Positions 1 to 7,061 of a stretch of 32,161 bases of DNA are shown here, one piece after another. The position numbers were made by a program, and so were the translations under genes. Positions within the stretch are counted from its first letter, which is position 1. Each line of letters opens with the position of its first letter. The notes below the pieces were generated by a model, which saw nothing but the letters and a program-made list of their open reading frames with translations, did not search any database and was not told the DNA's origin. This DNA comes from Asaia bogorensis (GTDB lineage: Bacteria; Pseudomonadota; Alphaproteobacteria; SHVZ01): NCBI GenBank assembly GCA_945897335.1, contig CAMDFP010000014.1, forward strand, positions 1-32,161, read 5' to 3'.

Positions 1-221
1 TTCTTCGCGTCGATCGCCATGGCACGGCGATACGACGCGACACTGGGCACCCAGGCCCGCCGTCGAGCGGTGATGTTGCCGAGGTTGCCGAGGACCTGAA
101 GCAGGCTGGGAGCGATGGCCACCGCTCGTCGAAGCAGGGTCTCCGCCAAGCCGTCCTGGCGCGCATCCATGGCTTGCACGGCCGCAAGGTTAAGGCGGTC
201 GGGGTCCGTTGCGAGCGTCAT
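1..221 (-). CDS. TPR-repeat protein, N-terminal part (cut by window edge)
   Basis: This frame reads leftward from an ATG at 221-219 and stays open to the window edge, giving 73 residues. The translation looks like two tetratricopeptide helix pairs: the first ends in LLRRAVAIAPS and the second runs from VLGNLGNITARRR to SYRRAMAIDAK, with the usual small residues and the Ala/Pro turn. TPR arrays are protein-binding scaffolds; in bacteria they often precede a glycosyltransferase or sulfotransferase domain, but nothing beyond the repeats is visible here. The frame is also open some way upstream of the ATG without a better start. The TPR call rests on the repeat pattern alone, and the rest of the protein is outside the window. 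Confidence 0.6.
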   Translation of the reverse strand, partial: MTLATDPDRLNLAAVQAMDARQDGLAETLLRRAVAIAPSLLQVLGNLGNITARRRAWVPSVASYRRAMAIDAK

Positions 222-298
222 GCCGGGTGTCGGCGAAGCGAGGGAAGGGACCGGCTGCCGCAGGCGAGGATCAGCAGCGCAGCGATCACGCGAAATCC

Positions 299-326
299 TT
301 CTTGGGCGCAGGCTCTATGCTATAAC
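299..326 (+). promoter_or_regulatory. Possible sigma-70 promoter for the MBL-fold hydrolase
   Basis: A good -10 element, TATAAC (321-326), lies 16 bases after a weak -35, TTCTTG (299-304). Transcription would start near 333. The gap 222-409 holds no other gene. A start near 333 leaves room for a GAGGA ribosome binding site at 347-351, which bears on where the next gene begins. Confidence 0.35.
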
Positions 327-409
327 CCAGCCCTCTCCTCAGTGTCGAGGATCGGACCCTGCCCGCACATCTGGTATACCCCTTCGCGACCCGGCCGGAG
401 CCGGCGGCC

Positions 410-1384
410 GTGACCGAGGTCGCGCCCGGGGTCCTCTGGCTGCGCATGCCGCTGCCCTTCGCCCTCAACCACATCAATCTCTGGGCGCTCGAGGACGAGG
501 ACGGATGGACGCTGGTGGATACCGGCATCTCAGACGACATCACCCGCGGTCTCTGGGAGCAGCTCTTCGCCGGCCCGCTTGCCGGCCGCAAGGTCGTCCG
601 CCTGATCGTCACGCATTACCATCCAGATCACGCCGGCCTTGCCGGCTGGCTCTCCGAGCGTTTCGGCGTCGAGCTCTGGATGACCCGGGCCGAATGGCTC
701 TATGCCCGCATGCTGCGCTCAGACACCGATGCCGCGATGATCGAGGGGCAGGCAGCGTTCTATTTGCAGGCCGGTGCGTCGGCGGAATACATCGAAGGGG
801 TCCGGCGCGCCGGGGCGGTCTATGCTGAGCGCGTAAGCACCATCCCGCGCGTTTATCGGCGGATCCACGGCGGCGACGAGATCAATATCGGCGGCCGGCG
901 CTGGCGGGTGGTGATCGGCCTCGGCCACGCGCCGGAGCATGCCTGCCTCTTCTGCGCGGAGGAAAACCTGCTGATCGGCGGCGATATGGTGCTGCCCCGG
1001 ATCACGCCCAATGTCAGCGTCTGGGCCAACGAGCCCGAAGCCAATCCGCTCGCCGACTTCCTCTCATCGCTCCGGGGCATCCGCGCGCTGCCGGCGGAGA
1101 CCCTGGTCCTGCCCTCGCACAACGAGCCGTTCCGTGGCCTGCACGAGCGCATCGACGAGGTCGGCCATCATCACGAGGAGCGGCTGGAGAAGCTGGCGTC
1201 ACTGATCGAAGAGCCGAGGACGGCGATGGACGTCGCCCGTGGCCTCTTCACCCGGCCGCTCGACCAGCACCAGACCGGCTTCGCCATCGGCGAGACGCTG
1301 GCGCACATCCATATGTTGTGCAATCGCGGCGGCGCTACCCGGGAGGCGGGTGCCGACGGCGCCTGGCGCTACCGCCGGAGCTAA
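410..1384 (+). CDS. MBL-fold metallo-hydrolase
   Basis: This is a 324-residue metallo-beta-lactamase-fold hydrolase when counted from the GTG at 410. The zinc motif HYHPDHAG lies at residues 69-76 (H69, H71, D73, H74). It is followed by a GHAPEH motif and GGDMVLPRITPN, which supply the second-site His and bridging Asp, and LPSHNEP holds a late His. Such proteins hydrolyse thioesters, lactones or related bonds in the cytoplasm; the substrate is unknown. The frame is open from 326, and the residues before 410 (VYPFATRPEP) resemble, from memory, the start of relatives. A GAGGA site at 347-351 lies 7 bases before a CTG at 359, so the true start may be CTG 359 (341 residues). The 3' end overlaps the convergent hydrolase gene by 4 bases. 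Confidence 0.85.
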   Translation: MTEVAPGVLWLRMPLPFALNHINLWALEDEDGWTLVDTGISDDITRGLWEQLFAGPLAGRKVVRLIVTHYHPDHAGLAGWLSERFGVELWMTRAEWLYARMLRSDTDAAMIEGQAAFYLQAGASAEYIEGVRRAGAVYAERVSTIPRVYRRIHGGDEINIGGRRWRVVIGLGHAPEHACLFCAEENLLIGGDMVLPRITPNVSVWANEPEANPLADFLSSLRGIRALPAETLVLPSHNEPFRGLHERIDEVGHHHEERLEKLASLIEEPRTAMDVARGLFTRPLDQHQTGFAIGETLAHIHMLCNRGGATREAGADGAWRYRRS

Positions 1385-2190
1385 AGCCTCTCGAGGAACG
1401 CCTTCAGCCGGCGGTTGAACAAGTCCGGCTGCTCGAGATTGGGCAGATGCGCGGTTCCCGGCATCAGGAAGCTCTCGCCCCTCGGCGCGGTCGCTGCGAT
1501 GCTGGCCGAGCGCCGCTGGATGTGTTCGAAGTCGAGGTCTCCCCAGATCACCAACGTCGGCATTGTGAGCTGGCTGATGCGTGCCATCGCCGGGGGCGGA
1601 CGCCGTTCCTCGCCGACCTCCGGGTGATGCAGCGCGACGCCGTTCATCGTCAGGAACAGCTCGCGGGCCGCGCCCTTGACCCGGCCTTCCTTGCTGGTCG
1701 GGCCATCCAGCCAGAACCAGGCCTCCAGCGCATTGATTCGCTCGAAGTCCTGGTCCTCCTCGGCTTCCTCCAGCTCCTCGATGTGACGCGCGATCGACGG
1801 CGGATAGGTCGAGGGGCTGGGTGCACCGGTGACGGCGGGAGCGACCAGGACCAGGCCGGTCACGCGCTTCGGCTGGACCAGGGCCAGGTCGATGGAGATG
1901 CGACCACCCTGCGAGCAGCCGACCAGGGTGGCGGTCTCGCATCCGAGCTGGTCGAGCACGGCCTCGAGGTCGTCGACATGGGAGAAGGGCAGAGGCGCGG
2001 ACTCGGTCTCCCCGAACCCCCGGCGGTCATAGGCGATGACCCGGTGGGTCTTCTTGAGCCGGTCCATCTCGGTCCGCCACATGCGACGATCGGCGACGCC
2101 GGCATGCAGGAAGACGACGGGGGAGCCGGTGCCGGCGGATTCGCCAGCGAGGCGGGCGCCGTTGGCGACGACGGTGAAGGTCTCGTTCAT
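1381..2190 (-). CDS. Alpha/beta hydrolase
   Basis: The 269-residue protein has the alpha/beta-hydrolase layout. An oxyanion segment HAGVADRRMW is near residues 29-38, the nucleophile elbow GCSQGG places Ser93, the acid is probably an Asp in IWGDLDFEH, and the catalytic His is in GTAHLPNLEQP. Relatives include 3-oxoadipate enol-lactonases, thioesterases and C-C bond hydrolases, and the sequence does not decide between them. It is the last gene of a minus-strand acyl-CoA operon, 11 bases after the dehydrogenase stop, so it may release or open a product of that pathway. No signal peptide is seen. The stop codon overlaps that of the MBL-fold gene tail to tail. Confidence 0.85.
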   Translation of the reverse strand: MNETFTVVANGARLAGESAGTGSPVVFLHAGVADRRMWRTEMDRLKKTHRVIAYDRRGFGETESAPLPFSHVDDLEAVLDQLGCETATLVGCSQGGRISIDLALVQPKRVTGLVLVAPAVTGAPSPSTYPPSIARHIEELEEAEEDQDFERINALEAWFWLDGPTSKEGRVKGAARELFLTMNGVALHHPEVGEERRPPPAMARISQLTMPTLVIWGDLDFEHIQRRSASIAATAPRGESFLMPGTAHLPNLEQPDLFNRRLKAFLERL

Positions 2191-2201
2191 GGCCGGCGCT
2201 T

Positions 2202-3347
2202 TTACAGCCCCAGGACGCGCTTTGCCAGGATTCCGCGCTGGATCTCGTTGGAACCGCCGTAAATCGTGGTCGGGCGGGCGTTCAGGAACAGGGTCGCGGG
2301 GTCGATCATCTCGCCCTCGAAGCTCTGGGGCTTCCAGACGATTCCGTGCTCGGCCGCGGTCTCCAGCATCAGCTCGGTGATCCTCTGACCGGTCTCCGTC
2401 GCCAGTACCTTCAGCATGGAGACCTCGGGGCCCAGGTCCCTACCCTGCCGCACCAGGTCGACGAAACCCTCGTAGAGCGCCGTCAGGTCGGCGACGTCGA
2501 GAGCGAGGCGGGTGAAGCGCTCGCGGAACACCGGCTCGTCGAGCTGGCCCAGGCTCCGGGCGAGGGTCTTCAGACGGCCGAGGAGGTAGGTCGGCAGCTT
2601 GGGCGAGCCGATGAAGATCCGCTCGAATCCGAGCTGGGCCTTGGCGATGGTCCAGCCCTGGTTCTCTGGCCCCACCCGGTTGGCGACGGGCACGCGGACG
2701 CCGTCGAAGAACACCTCGGCGAACTCGTCGTGGCCGGCGAGGTTCCGGATCGGCCGGATGGTGATGCCGGGGGTTGAAAGGTCGGCGAGCAGGAAGCTGA
2801 TGCCTTCCTGCTTCTTTCCCTCCTTCGAGGTGCGGACCAGCATGTAGATCCAGGTGGCGTCCATCGCCAGCGTGGTCCAGGTCTTGGCGCCGGTGACCAC
2901 GTAGTCGTCGCCGTCGCGGACGGCGGCGCATTGCAGGCTGGCCAAGTCCGAGCCGGCATTGGGCTCGGAATAGCCCTGGGCCCAGATGAAGGCGCCGGAG
3001 AGGGTCGAGGGGAGGAAGCGGTCCTTCTGCTCTTCCGAGCCATGCCGCATGATGGTCGGGCCGACCATGGTGAGGCCGTGGTCGGGCATGCGGGCCGCGC
3101 CCCAGCGCTCCATCTCCTCAATGTAGATGATCTGCTTTGCGGCCGAGAGCCCCATGCCGCCCCGGTCCTTGGGCCAGTTGGGCGCGATCCAGCCCTTCTC
3201 GTAGAGAAGGCTCCACCACTCCTTCGCCTCAGGCCAGTGCAGGCGGTGGCGTGGATGGCGGATATGTTCCGGATAGGTCGCTTCGACCCAGGCGCGGATC
3301 GTCTGGCGGAAGCGCTCGTCGTCCAGCGCGTCGAGGTCTTCGGCCAT
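2202..3347 (-). CDS. Acyl-CoA dehydrogenase, subunit with FAD/acyl signature
   Basis: This 381-residue protein belongs to the acyl-CoA dehydrogenases, which introduce the alpha-beta double bond in acyl-CoA and pass electrons to ETF. The middle-domain signature YSEPNAGSDLAS is at residues 126-137, and the C-terminal YGGSNEIQR is at 363-371. The usual RxQFGxP segment of the C-terminal domain, which binds the FAD of the partner subunit, is not recognisable; the corresponding stretch reads LKTLARSLGQLDEPVFRERF. The Glu of the classic YEGT motif is Gly here. The second dehydrogenase of this operon shows the opposite pattern, which suggests an obligate heteromer. The start is 1 base after the stop of the enoyl-CoA hydratase gene. 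Confidence 0.92.
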   Translation of the reverse strand: MAEDLDALDDERFRQTIRAWVEATYPEHIRHPRHRLHWPEAKEWWSLLYEKGWIAPNWPKDRGGMGLSAAKQIIYIEEMERWGAARMPDHGLTMVGPTIMRHGSEEQKDRFLPSTLSGAFIWAQGYSEPNAGSDLASLQCAAVRDGDDYVVTGAKTWTTLAMDATWIYMLVRTSKEGKKQEGISFLLADLSTPGITIRPIRNLAGHDEFAEVFFDGVRVPVANRVGPENQGWTIAKAQLGFERIFIGSPKLPTYLLGRLKTLARSLGQLDEPVFRERFTRLALDVADLTALYEGFVDLVRQGRDLGPEVSMLKVLATETGQRITELMLETAAEHGIVWKPQSFEGEMIDPATLFLNARPTTIYGGSNEIQRGILAKRVLGL

Positions 3348-3348
3348 T

Positions 3349-4122
3349 TCAGAGCCCCTTGAAGCTGGCCTGGCGCTTCTCGAGGAAGGCGGCGCGGCCT
3401 TCGGCGTGATCTTCGGTGCGGAACAGCGCGCTCTGGCCGTCGAGCTCCATCTGCAGGACGGTCTCCAGCGACGCCGGCATCCGCGCCAGCGCGGCCTTGG
3501 TAAGCGCCAGCGCCACCGGCGGAGCGGCGGCGAAGAGCCTGGCGCGCTCGATCGCGGCGGCCAGCACTTGCCCGGGCTCGACCAGTCGGTCGACCAGCCG
3601 CATCGCCAGCGCTTCCGACGCGTCGATCACCTCACCCAGCATCAGGAGCTCGCGCGCCTTCCCCATGCCGACCCGGAGCGGCAGCGTGTAGAGGAGGCCG
3701 AGATCGGCCATCAGCGCCACCCGGTTGAAGCTGGCGCAGAAGCGCGCGTTCTTCGCCGCGACGATGTGATCGCAGGCGAGTGCCAGTGAGACGCCGGCAC
3801 CGAAGGCATAGCCCTCGACCGCGGCGATGACCGGCTTTCGCCCGGTGAGCAGCAGGCGGGCCACCCGGTGGAGTCGGCCGAGGCGGTCGCGGACATCGAC
3901 CAGCGGCGCCTTCGGATCGAAGGACTTGATGTCGCCGCCCGAGCAGAAGTTGCCTTCGGCGCCGGTGACGACGACGGCGCGGGCATCGCCGGCCATCACA
4001 TGGTCGAGCGCCTCGAACAGGGCCTCCCGCATCGCCAGCGAGAGCGCGTTGCGCCGCTCCGGCTCGTTCAGCGTGACGATGGCGATCTCACCCTCGCGGG
4101 AGAGCATGACGGGCTCGGCCAT
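3349..4122 (-). CDS. Enoyl-CoA hydratase/isomerase (crotonase family)
   Basis: The 257-residue crotonase-fold protein would hydrate or isomerise an enoyl-CoA in the cytoplasm. The first oxyanion-hole segment is NFCSGGDIKSF and the second is GYAFGAGVSLALACD. In the active-site loop where hydratases carry a Glu (PExGLxPxxGG style), this protein reads ALMADLGLLY. An Asp therefore replaces the second catalytic Glu, as in several crotonases with isomerase or side-chain roles. The protein has normal family length and a C-terminal helix ending QASFKGL. Its ATG overlaps the upstream dehydrogenase stop by one base (TGATG), so translational coupling is likely. Family assignment is firm; the precise reaction is not. 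Confidence 0.92.
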   Translation of the reverse strand: MAEPVMLSREGEIAIVTLNEPERRNALSLAMREALFEALDHVMAGDARAVVVTGAEGNFCSGGDIKSFDPKAPLVDVRDRLGRLHRVARLLLTGRKPVIAAVEGYAFGAGVSLALACDHIVAAKNARFCASFNRVALMADLGLLYTLPLRVGMGKARELLMLGEVIDASEALAMRLVDRLVEPGQVLAAAIERARLFAAAPPVALALTKAALARMPASLETVLQMELDGQSALFRTEDHAEGRAAFLEKRQASFKGL

Positions 4123-5219
4123 CAGGAAGCCTCCGAAAGCGTGAGGTCGGCGTAGCGGGCCCTATGCCGGGTGGCGGTACCGAGCCAGGTCGAGAGAACC
4201 AGCGCGCGCTTTAGATAGAGGCCGATATCGTAGTCGTCGGTATAGCCGATTGCGCCGTGAAGCTGGACTGCCTCGCGGCCGACTTCGAGCGCGACCTCCG
4301 AGCACCGGGCCTTGGCGGCACTGATGCGGGCGAGATGCTGGCGCGGGTCGTTGGCGGCAGAGGTCGAAAGCGCCGCGCCCAACGACGCCGAGGCCAGCGC
4401 GATCCGGGTCGAGAGATCGGCGAGGCGAAACTGGAGCGCCTGGAAGCTCGCGACCGGCTGGCCGAATTGCTTCCGCTGGCGGAGATAGGCCACGGTCATG
4501 TCGAAGGCCTGGCGCATGACGCCGATCAGCTCGGCCGAGGCCGCCAGTGTCGCCCGCTCGATCGCATCGGCGAAGACCGAGGAGGCGACGGCGGCACCGG
4601 CGATCCGGCAATCGGCTCCGAGGTCGGTATCGAAGGTGACGGTCCCGGCGAAGGTGCCGTCGACCAAGAGCTCCGGCGTCACCCGGACCTGGGGGGCCCC
4701 CACCAGCAGGAGCGCCGGGGCGCCATCGGTCGCGGTCACCAGGAAGGCATCGGCCGCCGGCGCGCCGAAGACGAAGCGCTTGGTGCCGGTGAGACGCTTC
4801 CCGTCCCATCTGGCCTCGACCGGATCGCCCGCGCGCTGGCCTGCACGCTCCTGCCAGGCGACGGCGACAAGTCGCTCGCCCGAAAGGACCCGTGCGAGCT
4901 CGGCCTTGGCGCCGGCACCGGCGAGAAGGGCGGCCGGCAGCAGGCCGCAGGCGGTGACCGGCTCGGGCGTCGGACCGCGGCCCAGCTCCTCCATCAGTGC
5001 GGCAACGCCGGCATCGCCGAGGCCGCTGCCGCCCTCATCTTCGGACAGGCCGAGGCCGAGCCAGCCGAGCTCCGCCATCTGGACCCAGGAGGTGCGCTCG
5101 AAACCCGGATGCACGGCGCGGACCTTGCGGAAGTGCTGCGGGCCGCCCTCGCGGCCGACATAGGCGCGGGCGCTGTCGCGGACGAGGGCCATCACGTCGT
5201 CGGCCGCGGCATCGGCCAT
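4122..5219 (-). CDS. Acyl-CoA dehydrogenase, second (complementary) subunit
   Basis: This 365-residue acyl-CoA dehydrogenase starts at ATG 5219, preceded by GGGAGAG as ribosome binding site; the frame extends further upstream but without coding character. The middle domain lacks the YSEPxAGSD signature (VAWQERAGQR stands there, residues 119-130). The C-terminal domain has an intact RKQFGQPVASFQALQF segment at 249-264 and HGAIGYTDDYDIGLYLKR at 321-338, followed by STWLGT. This mirrors the first dehydrogenase of the operon. Known heterotetrameric dehydrogenases of actinobacterial cholesterol side-chain degradation share such half-sites between two subunits, and by analogy these two genes probably form one enzyme. 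That pairing is inferred. Confidence 0.9.
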   Translation of the reverse strand: MADAAADDVMALVRDSARAYVGREGGPQHFRKVRAVHPGFERTSWVQMAELGWLGLGLSEDEGGSGLGDAGVAALMEELGRGPTPEPVTACGLLPAALLAGAGAKAELARVLSGERLVAVAWQERAGQRAGDPVEARWDGKRLTGTKRFVFGAPAADAFLVTATDGAPALLLVGAPQVRVTPELLVDGTFAGTVTFDTDLGADCRIAGAAVASSVFADAIERATLAASAELIGVMRQAFDMTVAYLRQRKQFGQPVASFQALQFRLADLSTRIALASASLGAALSTSAANDPRQHLARISAAKARCSEVALEVGREAVQLHGAIGYTDDYDIGLYLKRALVLSTWLGTATRHRARYADLTLSEAS

Positions 5220-5251
5220 GCATCGCTCTCCCGGTGTAAGAGGACGCAACC

Positions 5252-6850
5252 CTACCGCGCGGCCGGAGTCTGGGTCCACGTCTCCGCCATCTCGCGGAGG
5301 CGCGTGCGCTGCACCTTGGTGCCGTTGGGGCCGGTGGTGGAGGGGAAGGCGTCGATCGCGAAGACGCGGGCGGGAACCTTGAAGCCGGCCAGGGCCGCCT
5401 TGCATCGGGCGATGAGCCGCGCCTCGTCGAAATCGCCGCCGGGCCTGAGGGTGACGAAGGCGACGGCCCGGGTGCCGTTCGTGTCGGCGGTCGACACCAC
5501 CTGGGCGCCGTCGATCGCCGGGTCGGACTGGAGCTGCGCCTCGATCTCCGCCGGGCTTACCAGGAATCCACCGAGGCGGAGCACGTCGCCCATGCGGGTC
5601 TCGAACTCGAAGCCGCCCCAGGAATCCATCCGGCCGAGATCGCCGGTGCGGAACCAGCCATCCGCGGTGAAGGCGCCGGCCGTCGCGTCCGCATCGCCGT
5701 CATAGCCGATCATCAGGCTCGGCCCCTTCAGCTCGATCTCGCCGGACTCTCCGGGCGGAAGCACGCGACCGCTTTCGGGATCGCGGACGCGGACTGCGGC
5801 ATCGGGGGAGATCGGCACGCCGCCAGCGACTTTCCGGCGCTCTGCCGGCGCTTCACCGGGCTGGCGGGCAAACAGCGCCTGACACTCGCTCATGCCATAG
5901 AGGCCGAAAAGAGCAACGCCGTACCGGTCCGCGCGCTCGACCAGGTCGCCCAGCGCCGGATTGAACCGCGCATGGCCGATGCCGCGAAGCGAGGGGAAGG
6001 GTCGATCGTCGGCGGGCGCCGCATCGAGCACGCGCGCGACCATGTCGTCGGTCGCGTGGAACTGCGTCACCTTGTGCCGATTGATCGCAGCCGCTGCGGC
6101 ACTCGCCTCGAAGGTCGGCAGCAGCACGGATGGACGTCCGGCGGCGATCGCCGCCAGCGCCTGGGCGAGCCCGAAGGTGTCGCAGTAGGGCAGGGCCTGC
6201 AGCAGCACCGTCTCCGCATCGTCGTAGCCGAAGGCGCGGGCGGCCGTCCGCGCATGCGCGGTCAGAGCGCCATGGCGATGCAGGACGAATTTCGGCGCGC
6301 GGGTCGTGCCCGAGGTGGTGAAGATGGTGACGGGCGTCGCCGGCGTCGCCTGGTCGAAAGTGCCCGGCAGGGCCGCGAACACTTCCTCGCTCGTGTACTG
6401 CTCGCGGCCAGGAAGCACGATCTGCGGCGCGTCACCGACCGTCACCACCCAGTGCAGCGCCGTCAGCGCTGCCGGATCGACGCCGGAGAGGATGCCGGCG
6501 AAGTCGATGGCGCGGAATCCAGGTGACAGGACCAGCGCCTTGGCGCGGGAGCGGCCGACGATGTCCTGCACCTCCGCGGAGCGGAAGCGTGTGTTGACAA
6601 GCACGGCGACGGCACCGAGACGCGCGATCGCGAAATAGAGCGCCGGCCATTCCGGCAGGTTCGGCAGCCAGAGCGCGACGCGGTCGCCCGGACGTATGCC
6701 CATGGTCGAGAGTCCGAGCGCGGCCCTTCGGCTCTTCTCGTCGAGCCAAGCGTAGCTGAAGGACTCATCGCCGGCGAGGAACGCGGGGCGGTTGCCGGCT
6801 GTGGCCGTCGTCGCGGCGAGAAGAGCGGAGAGGGTGGGGTCGTCGATCAT
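5252..6850 (-). CDS. AMP-forming acyl-CoA synthetase/ligase
   Basis: The 532-residue protein is an ANL-superfamily adenylate-forming ligase that would activate a carboxylic acid to its CoA thioester using ATP. The phosphate-binding loop TTSGTTRAPK is at 178-187, YGMSE at 318-322, the TGD motif at 402-404, RLGGFLVSPAEIE at 425-437, and the C-terminal catalytic Lys is probably K512 in GPNGTKVQR. The start at ATG 6850 is chosen because recognisable sequence begins there; the longer upstream frame runs into the metZ control region. No strong ribosome binding site is visible. It is the first gene of the minus-strand operon, so activation precedes the dehydrogenase and hydratase steps. Substrate is unknown. 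Confidence 0.92.
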   Translation of the reverse strand: MIDDPTLSALLAATTATAGNRPAFLAGDESFSYAWLDEKSRRAALGLSTMGIRPGDRVALWLPNLPEWPALYFAIARLGAVAVLVNTRFRSAEVQDIVGRSRAKALVLSPGFRAIDFAGILSGVDPAALTALHWVVTVGDAPQIVLPGREQYTSEEVFAALPGTFDQATPATPVTIFTTSGTTRAPKFVLHRHGALTAHARTAARAFGYDDAETVLLQALPYCDTFGLAQALAAIAAGRPSVLLPTFEASAAAAAINRHKVTQFHATDDMVARVLDAAPADDRPFPSLRGIGHARFNPALGDLVERADRYGVALFGLYGMSECQALFARQPGEAPAERRKVAGGVPISPDAAVRVRDPESGRVLPPGESGEIELKGPSLMIGYDGDADATAGAFTADGWFRTGDLGRMDSWGGFEFETRMGDVLRLGGFLVSPAEIEAQLQSDPAIDGAQVVSTADTNGTRAVAFVTLRPGGDFDEARLIARCKAALAGFKVPARVFAIDAFPSTTGPNGTKVQRTRLREMAETWTQTPAAR

Positions 6851-6899
6851 CGCCGGGCCGATGGGTGACTCAGGAATGATGCGGATGCAAGCGCTTCGG

Positions 6900-6928
6900 T
6901 TGACACCCCGATTTCGCTCGCGTACAAA
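6900..6928 (+). promoter_or_regulatory. Strong sigma-70 promoter of metZ
   Basis: A perfect -35 TTGACA (6900-6905) is followed after exactly 17 bases by a good -10, TACAAA (6923-6928). Transcription should begin near 6935, a few bases before the SAM-II aptamer, so the riboswitch is at the 5' end of the message. An 8-base palindrome AAGCGCTT (6889-6896) lies just upstream of the -35. Confidence 0.8.
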
Positions 6929-6937
6929 CGGATCGTT

Positions 6938-7000
6938 CCCGTGGGGATTTGAGCCGACCGGCTTGCGGCCCACGTTAAATAAAACCGCTAAAAGGTCGGG
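6938..7000 (+). ncRNA. SAM-II riboswitch aptamer
   Basis: The segment matches the SAM-II class known upstream of metX/metZ/metA-type genes in Alphaproteobacteria. Stem P1 is CGTGGG (6940-6945) with CCCACG (6969-6974). The loop carries the conserved GATTTGAGCC and a small AGCC/GGCT hairpin. GCGG (6965-6968) can pair with CCGC (6985-6988) to form the pseudoknot, and the typical tail GCTAAAAGG follows at 6987-6995. SAM binding to this class lowers expression of downstream methionine-synthesis genes. The fit to conserved positions and the location before metZ make the call strong; exact ends are approximate. Confidence 0.9.
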
Positions 7001-7009
7001 ACCAAGTGC

Positions 7010-7039
7010 GCCCCGACCGAGACCGGCCGGGGCTTTTTT
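7010..7039 (+). terminator. Intrinsic terminator in the metZ leader
   Basis: The arms GCCCCG (7010-7015) and CGGGGC (7028-7033) form a GC-rich stem, extended inward by CC/GG beyond one mismatch, and are followed directly by six T residues (7034-7039). A competing 7-bp pairing, GGTCGGG (6994-7000) with CCCGACC (7012-7018), uses part of the same 5' arm, so the two structures exclude each other. The 5' half of the competitor begins right at the end of the SAM-II aptamer. This arrangement would let SAM binding favour termination (inference). Confidence 0.75.
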
Positions 7040-7040
7040 G

Positions 7041-7057
7041 TTGCTCGGGAGGAGCAA
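7041..7057 (+). promoter_or_regulatory. Hairpin holding the metZ ribosome binding site
   Basis: TTGCTC (7041-7046) pairs perfectly with GAGCAA (7052-7057) around a GGGAG loop. The Shine-Dalgarno sequence GGGAGGAG (7047-7054) therefore sits in the loop and 3' arm, 7 bases before the metZ ATG. The hairpin could set or modulate translation after read-through of the terminator. Confidence 0.5.
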
Positions 7058-7061
7058 GCAC

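Noticed and set aside
4257-5705. Long open frame (482 codons) on the plus strand opposite the dehydrogenase and ligase genes
   Set aside because: It is antisense to two genes with clear motifs, and its composition (Arg, Gly, Ala) is that of a GC-rich shadow frame without recognisable domains.
6889-6896. Palindrome AAGCGCTT upstream of the metZ promoter
   Set aside because: Eight bases is too short to claim an operator, and no regulator gene lies nearby.
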